The notes under the pieces are model-generated. The model was given only the letters and a program-made list of their open reading frames with translations, was not told the origin of the DNA and made no database searches. A program made the translations under genes and the position numbers. Positions 20,583 to 29,984 of a stretch of DNA of 64,000 nucleotides are shown here, piece by piece. The stretch is taken from positions 682,001 to 746,000 of the forward strand of contig NZ_JPON01000001.1 in the NCBI RefSeq assembly GCF_000733935.1. Reading direction: 5' to 3'. This DNA is from Methylomarinum vadi (lineage in GTDB: Bacteria > Pseudomonadota > Gammaproteobacteria > Methylococcales > Methylomonadaceae). Position 1 is the stretch's first letter. Each line of letters starts with the position of its first letter.

Positions 20583-21476
20583 TCAGCGCCGCCTTCCCTG
20601 CAAGCCACCGGTATGTATGGCAATAATACGTTTTCCGGAGGAAAAATGATCATGCTCGATCAGGTCGTACAAGGCATAGAGCATCTTGCCGGTATAGACC
20701 GGGTCCAACGCGATATTGTGCCGCCGTTCGAAGCGGTCAATAAACTCGGTCAATAGCATGTTACTTTTGGCAAACCCGCCGAAATGGTAATCCAAGGCCA
20801 GACTCCAGTTTTTATGCGCCGCATCCGCTAACAATTCAGCGACATCATGATAGAGAAAATCCGCCCCCTTCAAGGCCGCTATGCCCAACACCTCCGCCGA
20901 ATCCGGAACCGCCTTGATCAAGCCCGCCAACGTCGTGCCGGTACCGCACGGCACAGACAATACATCGAAACTTAAATGGATTTCGCCAACAATCTCGGCC
21001 ACGCCTTGCAATGCCAGTCCGGTCGCTCCGCCCTCCGGTAACCAATAGTCGCCGTTCTGCAATCCCGGCAGACTGTCATGGCGTCGGTAAGCTCTCAACT
21101 CTCGGTAATCACTGCGCGAAACGAAAGTCAATCGCATGTCCCAGTCCAGAAGGTCCCTGAGGGTCGGACTTAAGCGTTTTGGCCGCTCGCCCCTGATGAA
21201 GGCGGCGGTCGCCAGTCCCAGGCATTTGCCGGTATAGGCCAAGGCATGCAAATGATTGGAATAGGCGCCTCCCATGCTGATGATGCGCCGGCACCCCAAA
21301 CCGAGTGCGTGCTCGAGAATGTATTTTAATTTGCGCCATTTATTGCCGGAAACAATCGGATGCAACAAATCATCACGTTTCAACCACAATTCAATGGCCT
21401 TTTGTCGCAACAACGGCTCATCGATCCGCGTCAATACAGACGCTGACAACTTCCGTTCCAGTTCATGCAAGCGCAT
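20583..21476 (-). CDS. PLP-dependent D-cysteine desulfhydrase / ACC deaminase-like enzyme
   Basis: 297 residues of the tryptophan-synthase-beta fold. The PLP Lys lies in SGNKWRKLKY (Lys 46). GGAYSNHLHALAY forms the substrate loop, PCGTGTTLAGL the phosphate-binding loop, and IHTGGLQG the C-terminal loop. These are shared by D-cysteine desulfhydrase and 1-aminocyclopropane-1-carboxylate deaminase. The two cannot be separated by eye, but D-cysteine desulfhydrase is the usual activity outside plant-associated bacteria. It starts 3 nt after folP ends, so the two are co-transcribed. Confidence 0.88.
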   Translation of the reverse strand: MRLHELERKLSASVLTRIDEPLLRQKAIELWLKRDDLLHPIVSGNKWRKLKYILEHALGLGCRRIISMGGAYSNHLHALAYTGKCLGLATAAFIRGERPKRLSPTLRDLLDWDMRLTFVSRSDYRELRAYRRHDSLPGLQNGDYWLPEGGATGLALQGVAEIVGEIHLSFDVLSVPCGTGTTLAGLIKAVPDSAEVLGIAALKGADFLYHDVAELLADAAHKNWSLALDYHFGGFAKSNMLLTEFIDRFERRHNIALDPVYTGKMLYALYDLIEHDHFSSGKRIIAIHTGGLQGRRR

Positions 21477-21479
21477 GAA

Positions 21480-22304
21480 TCAGTCCGACGCCTGTTTGAT
21501 GGCCCAGGCCAGGTCGGCCGCCTGCCGGTTTTCCTTGACGTCGTGCACGCGAAACATCCGCACCCCGGCCATGACGCCCAATGCGGTAGTAACCGCCGTC
21601 GCCGTCACCAGCTCCGCCGGTTGTTCGACATTTAAGATGCCGCCCATAAAGCGCTTGCGGCTGGTCCCCAGCAATACCGAATAACCGGTAGCGACGAAAT
21701 CGCTTAAATGCGCCAGCAGGTCGATATTATCCTGTTTGCGCTTGCCGAAACCGATGCCGGGGTCGATGGCGATGCGACGTTTCGCGATGCCCGCAGCGAG
21801 GGCCGCATCGACCCGTTGTCGTATGGCGGCCAGGATTTCAGTGACGGCATCGTCGTAATAAGGATTGTCCTGCATCGTGAGCGGCGTGCCTTGCATGTGC
21901 ATCAGAATGATCGGCACATCACTGGCGGCGGCTAATGGCAGAATTTTGTCGTCGCCCTGACCTGAGGATATATCGTTGATGATATTGGCGCCGGCTTGTA
22001 AGGCGGCTTCGGCCACTGCGCTCAACGTAGTATCGATGCTGATGGGTATCTCACGGGAGATTTGTTGCCTGATCTTCGCGATAATCGGCACCACCCGGCG
22101 GATTTGTTCCGCCGCGTTAACCGGTTCGGAGCCGGGACGGGTCGATTCTCCGCCGATATCGATAATATCGGCCCCCTCTTTTAGCATTTTTTCACATTGG
22201 CGTAGCGCCGTATCGACGACAGTAAAACGTCCGCCATCGGAAAAACTGTCCGGCGTGACGTTTAAGATCCCCATAATCAAGGGCTTATTAATATTTTCAA
22301 ACAT
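21480..22304 (-). CDS. folP: Dihydropteroate synthase
   Basis: 274 residues, a TIM barrel. The signature MGILNVTPDSFSDGG at the N-terminus and DIGGESTRPGS near residue 50 bind pterin and p-aminobenzoate. GIGFGKRKQDN and the final phosphate-binding loop GTSRKRF are present. It condenses p-aminobenzoate with hydroxymethyl-dihydropterin diphosphate in folate synthesis. It is divergent from the H4MPT block, whose second gene is a dihydropteroate-synthase-like protein. The two pterin cofactor routes therefore sit side by side. Confidence 0.97.
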   Translation of the reverse strand: MFENINKPLIMGILNVTPDSFSDGGRFTVVDTALRQCEKMLKEGADIIDIGGESTRPGSEPVNAAEQIRRVVPIIAKIRQQISREIPISIDTTLSAVAEAALQAGANIINDISSGQGDDKILPLAAASDVPIILMHMQGTPLTMQDNPYYDDAVTEILAAIRQRVDAALAAGIAKRRIAIDPGIGFGKRKQDNIDLLAHLSDFVATGYSVLLGTSRKRFMGGILNVEQPAELVTATAVTTALGVMAGVRMFRVHDVKENRQAADLAWAIKQASD

Positions 22305-22349
22305 GCGTTAAAAAATTCCTGTAGTGGCGGAAGCGAGCACCTATTCGGG

Positions 22350-22355
22350 TATAAT
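22350..22355 (+). promoter_or_regulatory. Candidate -10 box for the H4MPT block
   Basis: TATAAT preceded by GGG, 30 bp before the ATG of the flavoprotein gene, in the 80-bp divergent gap with folP. No good -35 box is visible at 16-18 bp, so an activator may help. Confidence 0.5.
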
Positions 22356-22384
22356 GACCGCCATATCGAACAAAACCATAGAGA

Positions 22385-22924
22385 ATGAAACAACCGCGAC
22401 TCGCCTGGGCGGTAACCGGCTCGGGACATTATATAGAAGAATGCATCGAATTCCTGCTGACCCTGGATCATGTCGATCTCTATTTAAGCCAAGCTGGAGA
22501 GGAGGTTTTGCAAATGTACGGGATAAACCTCAAGGATATCAAAGACAAAATGCCGGTTTACCGCGATAAGGCGGCTTCTGCACCGCCGGTCGGCCACTTC
22601 TACAGCGGTTATTACCATACCTTCGTGATGGCCCCGACCACCTCGAACACCATCGCCAAATGCGTGCTGGGCATCGCCGACTCGCTGGTGACCAACCTGT
22701 ATTCTCAGGCCGGCAAATGCCGCGTTCCGAGCATCGTCTATCCTTGCGACATCGCCCCGGAAATGGAGACTACCGCCCCGCGCGGTAAAAAAGTCATGGT
22801 CTACCCACGCAAGATCGATTTGGAAGGCACCGCGAAGATCCGCACCTTTGAATACACCACGGTGGTGGAAAGCGTCGACGAATTGATCGAAGCCGTCCAT
22901 AAACGCCTGGCCTCTTTAAAATGA
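22385..22924 (+). CDS. dmrB: Dihydromethanopterin reductase (acceptor)-like flavoprotein
   Basis: 179 residues of the archaeoflavoprotein AfpA/DmrB group. The N-terminal AWAVTGSGHY binds FMN phosphate, and VMAPTTSNTIAKCVLGIADSL is the second flavin segment, as in flavin-dependent decarboxylase folds. In methylotrophs and Burkholderia DmrB reduces dihydromethanopterin to tetrahydromethanopterin. First gene of a four-gene block; its TGA overlaps the next ATG (ATGA). A Cys-containing YPCDIAPE segment may contact an iron-sulfur partner. Assignment rests on motif and context. Confidence 0.85.
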   Translation: MKQPRLAWAVTGSGHYIEECIEFLLTLDHVDLYLSQAGEEVLQMYGINLKDIKDKMPVYRDKAASAPPVGHFYSGYYHTFVMAPTTSNTIAKCVLGIADSLVTNLYSQAGKCRVPSIVYPCDIAPEMETTAPRGKKVMVYPRKIDLEGTAKIRTFEYTTVVESVDELIEAVHKRLASLK

Positions 22925-24309
22925 CCGAACATATTCTTTTTTTAACCGGCTCGCTGGCGGAAAAACAAGTTCATCAAGTGTTGGAAAAGATGCAACCGGA
23001 TTTTCGCTATACGATACATCAGCTGGGCCTGAAGGTCGCCGCGCTGATGACGGCCGAGATGATCGGGCGGCGCCTGCATGACACCTACGGCGCCGATCGC
23101 ATCATCGTACCGGGGCGTTGCCGCGGCGATCTGGACAAGACTGCCGAACAATTGGGTCTACCGATCGAACGGGGGCCGGAAGAAATCAAGGACCTGCCGA
23201 TGTTTTTCGGCAAGGAAGCGCACAAAATGGACTTGAGCCAATACCGGGTCAAGATTTTCGCCGAGATCACCGATGCGCCAACTATTAGTGTCGACGAGGT
23301 GGTAAAGCGCGCCCAGTATTATCGTGCCAACGGCGCCGATGTGATCGACATCGGTTGCCTGCCCGGCACGGCTTTTCCCCATCTGGAGGAGTGCATCCGT
23401 ACCCTGAAACAGGAAGGGTTCAAGGTCAGTATCGACTCATTGGAGGATGACGATTTGTTGCGCGGTGGCCGAGCCGGCGCCGATTATCTGCTCAGCCTGA
23501 CCAATAAAAGCATTTGGATCGCCGATGAAGTCGACAGCACGCCGATCCTGATCCCGGAAAAACACGGCGACCTGAGCACGCTGGACCCTGCTATCGCGGT
23601 CATGCAAGAGAAGCAGCGACCATTCATCGTCGACCCGATCCTGGACCCGATCCATTTCGGCTTCACCGAATCGATCGTGCGCAATTATCAGTTTCGGCAA
23701 AAGCATCCCGATATCGAGATGATGATGGGGGTCGGCAACATCACCGAACTGACCCATGCCGATACTTCCGGCATGAACGCGCTGCTGTTGGGTATCTGCT
23801 CGGAATTGAACATTAATCATATTCTCGCCACCGAAGTCAGCCAACATGCCTGCCGCGCGATCCGGGAAGCCGATCGGGCCCGCCGCATCATGCATGCCGC
23901 CAAGGAGCATAACACGCTGCCCAAGCATATCGACCCGGGCCTGATGACAGTACACGATACCACCCCTTTCCCTTACAGCTTCGCCGAAATCCAGGAACTG
24001 GCGGGACAGATCAAGGATCCCAGCTACCGCATCCAAACCAGCCGCGACGGCCTGCACATTTTCAACCGCGACGGACTGCACACGGCGCGGGACCCTTTCG
24101 ACCTATACCCCAAGTTAAACGTGGAAAACGACGGCGGACATGCCTTCTATCTGGGTATCGAACTGGCGCGGGCCGAGATCGCCTGGCAATTGGGCAAGCG
24201 CTTTACTCAGGATGAGGCACTAGACTGGGGCTGCGCATCGGAACATAATGAACCCACTGTCGATCTGCATACCTTTAAACCAGCCGGAACCACGTTACAA
24301 AAAAAATGA
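22921..24309 (+). CDS. Dihydropteroate synthase-like protein of H4MPT synthesis (DUF6513)
   Basis: 462 residues. The N-terminal 150 residues form a separate domain (DUF6513 type) and the C-terminal part is a dihydropteroate-synthase-like TIM barrel. Barrel phrases include ANGADVIDIGCLPGT, VSIDSLEDDDLLRGG and VDPILDPIHFG. It matches the methylotroph protein known as Orf19, needed for methanopterin-type cofactor synthesis and thought to build the pterin-arylamine bond. The start overlaps the dmrB stop by 4 nt and its end overlaps the DUF447 gene by 4 nt. Length is as expected. The exact reaction is inferred from the family. Confidence 0.88.
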   Translation: MTEHILFLTGSLAEKQVHQVLEKMQPDFRYTIHQLGLKVAALMTAEMIGRRLHDTYGADRIIVPGRCRGDLDKTAEQLGLPIERGPEEIKDLPMFFGKEAHKMDLSQYRVKIFAEITDAPTISVDEVVKRAQYYRANGADVIDIGCLPGTAFPHLEECIRTLKQEGFKVSIDSLEDDDLLRGGRAGADYLLSLTNKSIWIADEVDSTPILIPEKHGDLSTLDPAIAVMQEKQRPFIVDPILDPIHFGFTESIVRNYQFRQKHPDIEMMMGVGNITELTHADTSGMNALLLGICSELNINHILATEVSQHACRAIREADRARRIMHAAKEHNTLPKHIDPGLMTVHDTTPFPYSFAEIQELAGQIKDPSYRIQTSRDGLHIFNRDGLHTARDPFDLYPKLNVENDGGHAFYLGIELARAEIAWQLGKRFTQDEALDWGCASEHNEPTVDLHTFKPAGTTLQKK

Positions 24310-24872
24310 TACAAGAAACCATAGTCACGACCGTCAACAGTAACGGCGATCCGCATATCGCGCCGATGGGCATTCACGTCAACGGCGACCGCTTCGTCAT
24401 CCTGCCGTTTCGTCCGTGCAATACCTTGAATAACATTCTGGAAACCAATACCGCCGTGATCAATTACGTCGATGACGTGCGCATCTTCGCCGGTTGCCTG
24501 ACCGGAAGGCGCGACTGGCCGTTGAAAAAAGCGGAAAAAGTCGATTGCCAATATCTAGAAGCGGCGCTGGCCCATTGCGAACTGGCAATCGACCGCATCG
24601 AGGACAACGAGGTCCGGCCGATGATTTTCTGCAAGGCCCTACACACGGTCAACCACAAGCCATTCAGAGGATTCAACCGGGCCCAATTTTCGGTGATCGA
24701 AGCGGCGATTCTGGTCAGTCGCCTGCATATGCTGCCGTGGAAAAAAATCGAATCGGAACTGGAGTATCTGCATATCGGCCTGGACAAAACCGCCGGCGAG
24801 CGGGAAATGGAAGCCTGGCGCTGGCTGATGGAAGTCATCGAGGATTACAAACACGAGGTAATCCAGGCATGA
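24306..24872 (+). CDS. DUF447 protein of H4MPT synthesis
   Basis: 188 residues. The N-terminus (ETIVTTVNSNGDPHIAPMGIH) has the flavin-reductase-like split-barrel start typical of DUF447. A conserved RAQFSVIEAAILVSRLH helix lies near residue 135. It corresponds to the methylotroph gene orf20, genetically required for H4MPT-linked formaldehyde oxidation; the reaction is not established. It overlaps both neighbours by 4 nt, so stoichiometric translation is likely. Confidence 0.87.
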   Translation: MIQETIVTTVNSNGDPHIAPMGIHVNGDRFVILPFRPCNTLNNILETNTAVINYVDDVRIFAGCLTGRRDWPLKKAEKVDCQYLEAALAHCELAIDRIEDNEVRPMIFCKALHTVNHKPFRGFNRAQFSVIEAAILVSRLHMLPWKKIESELEYLHIGLDKTAGEREMEAWRWLMEVIEDYKHEVIQA

Positions 24873-25564
24873 CAGGAATGCTGGCCAGCGTCAACAGTCT
24901 TGAGGAAGCCTTGCTGATCAACCCTCTGGATATAGACATTATCGACCTGAAACAACCGGCCGAAGGGGCCCTGGGCGCCCTGCCGCCAGAACAGGTGCAC
25001 CAAATCGTCACGGCGATCGACGGCTGCAAGCCGGTCAGCGCTACCGTTGGCGACCTACCGATGCTACCGGAAATTTTGTGTCCGGCCGTCACCAGCATGG
25101 CGGCAACCGGCGTCGACTATGTCAAAATCGGTTTTTTCCCCGGCGATAAGTGGACGGATAGCATCGATGCGTTATCCGACTTTACCGCCGACCATGCCTT
25201 GATCGCCGTACTGTTTGCCGACAACGCCCCCGACTTATCGTATCTGCCGACTCTCCGCCAAGCCGGCTTTTCCGGCGTGATGCTCGATACCATGGACAAG
25301 TCCAGAGGCTCGCTGAGCGAAATTATGACCATGGCCGATCTGGCACAATTCGTCAATCAAGCCAAACAACTCGACTTACTATGCGGCTTGGCCGGTTCGT
25401 TGCAAAGCGGCGACGTTCCAGCATTATTAGCCTTGAACGCCGACTACCTGGGTTTTAGAGGAGGACTCTGCGAACAGCATAACCGGGTAGCCCATCTGAG
25501 TATGCAAAAAATCTTCGAATTAATCGAGATTTTTAATAACTACGAGGCCGAGGCCGTGGCCTGA
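24869..25564 (+). CDS. mfnB: (5-formylfuran-3-yl)methyl phosphate synthase
   Basis: 231 residues from ATG 24869, chosen because it overlaps the DUF447 stop (ATGA); the open frame extends upstream only as a shadow of that gene. The catalytic Schiff-base Lys 28 lies in IDLKQPAEGALGA, the counterpart of the MfnB active site of methanogens. It makes the furan precursor of methanofuran from two glyceraldehyde-3-phosphates. Methanofuran is the formyl carrier next to H4MPT, so the block supplies both cofactors. The C-terminal GLAGSLQSGDVPAL and YLGFRGGLC segments complete the barrel. Confidence 0.9.
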   Translation: MTGMLASVNSLEEALLINPLDIDIIDLKQPAEGALGALPPEQVHQIVTAIDGCKPVSATVGDLPMLPEILCPAVTSMAATGVDYVKIGFFPGDKWTDSIDALSDFTADHALIAVLFADNAPDLSYLPTLRQAGFSGVMLDTMDKSRGSLSEIMTMADLAQFVNQAKQLDLLCGLAGSLQSGDVPALLALNADYLGFRGGLCEQHNRVAHLSMQKIFELIEIFNNYEAEAVA

Positions 25565-25657
25565 ATGCCCCAGTATGACCACGCCATTCCGGTCATTAGC
25601 GTCACATAAATCGGCAACGGTGTATTGCATCCACTCCAAATCAGCAGCGGAAAAATC

Positions 25658-26965
25658 ATGCCCCATAAAACAGCCATCACGACCAAAATCCTGATTGCCA
25701 TGCTTATCGGCCTGGTAGTCGGCAGTCTGATCAATGCCTTCGCCCTAGACATTGAATTTGTACATGACTACCTGGTACAAGGCCTGTTTCATGTCATCGG
25801 CGCGGCCTTTGTCAACGCCTTGAAAATGTTAGTCGTGCCGTTGGTTACGTTTTCTTTGATCTGCGGCGTCTGCGGCATCGGCGATGTCTCGGTGTTGGGC
25901 CGCGTGGGCATCAAATCCTTTGCCCTGTATTTATTGACCACCGGCATCGCCGTGACGCTGGCCTTAACGATCGCCCTGCTGATTGCACCGGGCCAGGGGT
26001 TCGAACAGGCACAACCGCTCTCGGATTTCAGTCCGCCGCCGGCGCCGCCGATAAGCGAGGTATTCATCAACATCGTTCCCGGCAATCCGGTGCATGCCTT
26101 CGCCGAAGGCAACATGCTGCAAATTATTTTCTTCGTCATTTTCTTTGCACTGGCCATGTTGATGAGCGGGGAAGCCGGGCGACAACTGGCCGATGGAGCG
26201 GAGAAACTCAATGAAGTCATGATGACAGTGGTCACGCTGGTGATGGATTTTGCCCCTATCGGGGTCTTTTTCCTGATGGCGAAAACCTTCTCAGAACAAG
26301 GCATCGGCCTGATCATGCCGATGATCGGCTATTTTTCCGTGGTTATCCTGTGCCTTCTGCTACATGCTCTCGGCACCTTCAGCACGCTATTGCTGTTACT
26401 GGCCAAACTCAATCCGTTAATGTTCATCCGCAAAATGCGTCCGGCGCATATTTTCGCCTTCAGCACCGCCAGTTCCAATGCGACCATTCCGGTGACACTG
26501 CAGGTCGCCGAAAAACGTCTTGGCGTCAATAACGCCACCGCGTCCTTCACCGTGCCGCTAGGCGCGACGATCAATATGGACGGTACCGCCATTATGCAGG
26601 GCGTCGCCACGGTCTTCATCGCCAATGTCTATAATATCGAACTGGGATTGACCGATTACGCAACCGTGATCGGCATGTCAATTTTGGCTTCGATCGGCAC
26701 CGCCGGCGTACCGGGAGTCGGCCTGATCATGCTGGCCATGGTATTCAATCAGGTCGGCCTGCCGGTCGAGGGAATAGGCCTGATTCTCGGCGTAGATCGG
26801 ATTCTCGATATGTTGCGCACGGTCGTTAACGTCACTGGAGACGCCACCGTGACCTGCATCGTCGCTCGCGGGGAAAATGAGATCGATGAGGATGTCTTCA
26901 ACGATCCCGAGGCAGGCATCATCACCGAAATCGAATTACCTCATAAGAAGCATGGTTTAAGTTGA
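25658..26965 (+). CDS. Dicarboxylate/amino acid:cation symporter (DAACS family)
   Basis: 435 residues from ATG 25658; an earlier in-frame start at 25625 is less likely because it shifts charged residues ahead of the first helix. About eight TM helices and two re-entrant loops are present. The family signatures are FSTASSNATIPVTL, the substrate motif NMDGTAIMQG near residue 300 and the Asp/Asn-rich DRILDMLRTVVNVTGD at the end. It imports C4-dicarboxylates or glutamate/aspartate with Na+ or H+. It begins 93 bp after mfnB and may be separately transcribed. Confidence 0.93.
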   Translation: MPHKTAITTKILIAMLIGLVVGSLINAFALDIEFVHDYLVQGLFHVIGAAFVNALKMLVVPLVTFSLICGVCGIGDVSVLGRVGIKSFALYLLTTGIAVTLALTIALLIAPGQGFEQAQPLSDFSPPPAPPISEVFINIVPGNPVHAFAEGNMLQIIFFVIFFALAMLMSGEAGRQLADGAEKLNEVMMTVVTLVMDFAPIGVFFLMAKTFSEQGIGLIMPMIGYFSVVILCLLLHALGTFSTLLLLLAKLNPLMFIRKMRPAHIFAFSTASSNATIPVTLQVAEKRLGVNNATASFTVPLGATINMDGTAIMQGVATVFIANVYNIELGLTDYATVIGMSILASIGTAGVPGVGLIMLAMVFNQVGLPVEGIGLILGVDRILDMLRTVVNVTGDATVTCIVARGENEIDEDVFNDPEAGIITEIELPHKKHGLS

Positions 26966-27061
26966 ACTGTTTCGTTGAAGTGGCTGTCTATGGGTATAAA
27001 AAGCACAATTGTTTTGTATCTGTTTACAAAGATTTCACTCAGCCAAGATAATCAACTGACT

Positions 27062-27089
27062 ATGACTTCTTGACTGAATGTGCTAATAT
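27062..27089 (+). promoter_or_regulatory. Candidate sigma-70 promoter of infA
   Basis: A weak -35 (ATGACT, 27062-27067) is followed after 16 bp by an extended -10, TGC then TAATAT (27084-27089). The transcript would start about 25 nt before the ATG at 27120, with GAGG at 27108-27111 as ribosome site. Not tested against a matrix. Confidence 0.5.
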
Positions 27090-27119
27090 TGCGGTTTTTA
27101 TTTACTTGAGGTATTCATT

Positions 27120-27338
27120 ATGGCGAAAGAAGATCAAATTGAAATGGATGGTAAGGTTATCGACACCCTTCCAAACACCATGTTTCGTGTCGAACTGGAA
27201 AACGGCCACATCGTGACCGCTCATATCTCCGGAAAAATGCGCAAGCATTACATCCGCATTTTGACTGGCGATAGGGTCAAGGTTGAAATGACTCCCTATG
27301 ACTTGACCAAAGGTCGTATCACTTTCCGTATGCGCTAA
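27120..27338 (+). CDS. infA: Translation initiation factor IF-1
   Basis: 72 residues, the exact length of bacterial IF-1. It has the complete OB-fold sequence: start [16 protein letters not shown]-binding [20 protein letters not shown], end [10 protein letters not shown]. It occupies the A site of the 30S subunit during initiation. GAGG lies 8 nt before ATG. It is a single-gene unit convergent with clpA, the usual gammaproteobacterial neighbour. Confidence 0.98.
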   Translation: MAKEDQIEMDGKVIDTLPNTMFRVELENGHIVTAHISGKMRKHYIRILTGDRVKVEMTPYDLTKGRITFRMR

Positions 27339-27339
27339 T

Positions 27340-27357
27340 CCCGTTTATGTAAACGGG
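27340..27357 (+). terminator. Hairpin between infA and clpA
   Basis: CCCGTTT (27340-27346) pairs with AAACGGG (27351-27357) around ATGT, starting 2 nt after the infA stop. A second short stem (GGAAAG/CTTTCC) follows. There is no T-run on either strand, so its strength is unclear. Confidence 0.5.
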
Positions 27358-27375
27358 AAAGCGCTCTTTCCATGA

Positions 27376-29649
27376 TTACAGCGGCTGCTTATCGGCAACA
27401 GTCAATTCCTTGCTCTTTATAGAAAAAGCAAGTTGGTCGTTTTCGACATAAACACGCACCTGCCCACCATTAGCCAGCTTACCGAACAACAGGTCATTTG
27501 CCAGCGGTTTTTTGATCGTTTCCTGGATCAATCGCGCCATCGGGCGAGCTCCCATTTGCGGATCGCAACCATGTTCGGCCAACCATAATCTCGCTTCCGA
27601 CTCCAGTACCAGGGTCACGTTTCTATCGGCCAACAAGGCCTCCAATTCAAAGATGAATTTATCGACCACGCTGCCGACAATCGATATATCCAACGGCTTG
27701 AATTGAACAATAGCGTCCAGCCTATTGCGGAATTCCGGCGAAAAAGTTCTTTCGATGATCTTCAAACTGTCAGAGCTATGATCCTGTTGGGTAAAGCCAA
27801 TCGATGCCCGGCTTCCCTCTTGCGCACCGGCATTGGTCGTCATAACCAAAATGATATTACGGAAGTCGGCCTTACGCCCGTTGTTATCGGTCAGCGAACC
27901 GTGATCCATCACCTGCAACAACAAATTGAAAACATCGGGATGCGCTTTTTCCAGTTCATCCAACAATAACACGGCATGTGGATGCTTGGTCACCGCTTCG
28001 GTCAACAAGCCCCCTTGGTCATAACCAACATAGCCGGGTGGCGCGCCAATCAAACGGGAAACGGTATGTCGCTCCATATATTCGGACATATCGAAACGAA
28101 TCAACTCGACACCCAGCACTTTCGCCAGTTGCCGCGTCACTTCGGTTTTGCCCACGCCGGTCGGGCCGGCGAACAAAAATGAACCGATGGTTTTGGTCGT
28201 ATCCCGCAATCCAGCACGAGATAGCTTGATGGCCGAAGCCAATTCCGAAATCGCCTCGTCCTGGCCGAATACCAACATTTTCAGGCTTTTCTCGAGATTT
28301 TCCAATTTGTCTATATCACTGGAAGAAACCGACTTGACCGGGACGCGAGCAATCTTGGCGACGATTTCCTCGATTTCCAAGCTATCGATCGTTTGTTTAC
28401 GATCCTCCTCCTTGAACAAACGTTGTCTAGCCCCCGCTTCGTCGATGACATCGATGGCCTTGTCCGGCAAGTGCCGGTCGGTAATGAAACGGGACGACAA
28501 CTCGACTGCCGCACGTAATGCATCCATCGTATATTTAAGCTGATGATGCTCCTCGAATCGCGTTTTAAGCCCTTGCAGAATTTTAACGGTATCTTCGATG
28601 GACGGTTCGACGATGTCGATTTTTTGAAAACGTCTCGCCAGGGCGTGATCTTTCTCGAAGATACCGCGATATTCCTGGTAGGTCGTGGAACCGATGCAAC
28701 GCAGCTGGCCGGAAGCCAGCATCGGCTTGATTAAATTGGAAGCATCCATCACTCCGCCGGAAGCCGAGCCGGCGCCGATAATGGTGTGAATTTCATCGAT
28801 AAACAAAATCGAATGAGGCTCTTTCTTCAATTGATTGACCAAGGCTTTCAGGCGCTTCTCGAAGTCGCCGCGGTATTTGGTTCCGGCGACCAAGGCCCCC
28901 AAATCCAATGAATAAATGACGTTATCCAGCAACACCTCGGGGACGTCTTCCTCGACAATGCGTTTCGCCAAACCTTCGGCGATCGCCGTTTTGCCAACGC
29001 CGGATTCACCGACCAATAATGGATTATTTTTTCTCCGACGGCACAAGACTTGGATGGTACGCTCGACTTCCGCTTCCCGTCCGATCAACGGATCGATTTT
29101 CCCGGCTAACGCCTCTTCATTCAAGTTAGTGGCGTATTTGTCCAACGGGTTTGAAGAACTCTCCGCGCCTACGGGCCCCGACATCACTTCGTCGTTGTCC
29201 TTAGGCTTTTCCTGGTCTTGCTTGGAAACGCCGTGGGCCAAATAATTGACGACATCCAGGCGGGTGATGTTTTGCTTGCTCAACAAGTAAACGGCATGAG
29301 AATCCTGTTCGCTGAACAAGGCGACAAACAAATTGGCGCCGGTCACCTCTTTTTTGTCCGAGGCTTGGACATGAAAAACGGCGCGCTGCAGCACTCGCTG
29401 AAAACCCAAGGTCGGTTGCGTTTCCCGCTGAACGCCCTCCGGAATCAGGGACATGGTTTCATCGATAAACTGAGTCAATTCGCCGCGCAAGGCATTGATA
29501 TTACACCCGCATGCATTGAGAACAGGGATGGCCGTTTCATTATCCAGCAAGGCCAATAATAAATGTTCGACCGTGATAAATTCGTGTCGCTTGTTATGGG
29601 CATTGGTGAAGGCCGCATTCAGTGTCAACTCAAGTTCTTTACTTAACAT
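27376..29649 (-). CDS. clpA: ATP-dependent Clp protease ATPase subunit ClpA
   Basis: 757 residues from ATG 29649 (an 11-residue upstream extension enters clpS and is discarded). The N-domain (MLSKELELTLNAAF) docks ClpS. The first AAA+ module has Walker A GESGVGKTA and Walker B SILFIDEIH; the second has GPTGVGKTE and VLLLDELEK. Arg fingers and the ClpP-binding loop (IGF-type, ASIGFTQ) are present. It unfolds proteins for ClpP. It lies 11 nt after clpS in the same operon. Confidence 0.98.
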   Translation of the reverse strand: MLSKELELTLNAAFTNAHNKRHEFITVEHLLLALLDNETAIPVLNACGCNINALRGELTQFIDETMSLIPEGVQRETQPTLGFQRVLQRAVFHVQASDKKEVTGANLFVALFSEQDSHAVYLLSKQNITRLDVVNYLAHGVSKQDQEKPKDNDEVMSGPVGAESSSNPLDKYATNLNEEALAGKIDPLIGREAEVERTIQVLCRRRKNNPLLVGESGVGKTAIAEGLAKRIVEEDVPEVLLDNVIYSLDLGALVAGTKYRGDFEKRLKALVNQLKKEPHSILFIDEIHTIIGAGSASGGVMDASNLIKPMLASGQLRCIGSTTYQEYRGIFEKDHALARRFQKIDIVEPSIEDTVKILQGLKTRFEEHHQLKYTMDALRAAVELSSRFITDRHLPDKAIDVIDEAGARQRLFKEEDRKQTIDSLEIEEIVAKIARVPVKSVSSSDIDKLENLEKSLKMLVFGQDEAISELASAIKLSRAGLRDTTKTIGSFLFAGPTGVGKTEVTRQLAKVLGVELIRFDMSEYMERHTVSRLIGAPPGYVGYDQGGLLTEAVTKHPHAVLLLDELEKAHPDVFNLLLQVMDHGSLTDNNGRKADFRNIILVMTTNAGAQEGSRASIGFTQQDHSSDSLKIIERTFSPEFRNRLDAIVQFKPLDISIVGSVVDKFIFELEALLADRNVTLVLESEARLWLAEHGCDPQMGARPMARLIQETIKKPLANDLLFGKLANGGQVRVYVENDQLAFSIKSKELTVADKQPL

Positions 29650-29660
29650 AGCTTCTCTCT

Positions 29661-29984
29661 TTACGCTTCTTCCATTGTACACATCAATGGATGCTGATGT
29701 TCCCGCGAATATTCATTAACGATATGCACTTTGGTTTCCGCGACATCTTTGGTGTAAACCCCACAAACTCCCACGCCTTGGGTGTGAACCTGCAACATCA
29801 CCTGGGTCGCCCTATCTTCATTCATATTGAAAAAACTCTTCAGAATTTCGACGACAAAATCCATCGGGGTAAAGTCGTCATTCAGCAAGATAACTTTAAA
29901 AAGCGGCGGTCTCTTTAATTTCGGTTTTGCCTCCTGGACAGCCAAACCACTGTCGTTATCTCTATAAGGGTCAGTTCCGGACAT
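29661..29984 (-). CDS. clpS: ClpA adaptor ClpS
   Basis: About 107 residues from ATG 29984 (a start three codons earlier is possible). The N-end-rule adaptor signature [21 protein letters not shown] is clear and the pocket residues [19 protein letters not shown] follow. It delivers substrates with destabilising N-terminal residues to ClpA. First gene of clpS-clpA, divergent from nudJ across a 184-bp AT-rich gap. Confidence 0.97.
   Translation of the reverse strand: MSGTDPYRDNDSGLAVQEAKPKLKRPPLFKVILLNDDFTPMDFVVEILKSFFNMNEDRATQVMLQVHTQGVGVCGVYTKDVAETKVHIVNEYSREHQHPLMCTMEEA

Noticed and set aside
20351-20653. 100-codon minus-strand frame between the desulfhydrase-like gene and gnd
   Set aside because: Overlaps the desulfhydrase gene out of frame, lacks a ribosome site, and shows no recognisable domain.
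24494-24868. Open frame extending mfnB upstream by 125 codons
   Set aside because: It lies wholly inside the DUF447 gene in another frame, has shadow-like composition, and the ATGA overlap at 24869 gives a normal-length MfnB.
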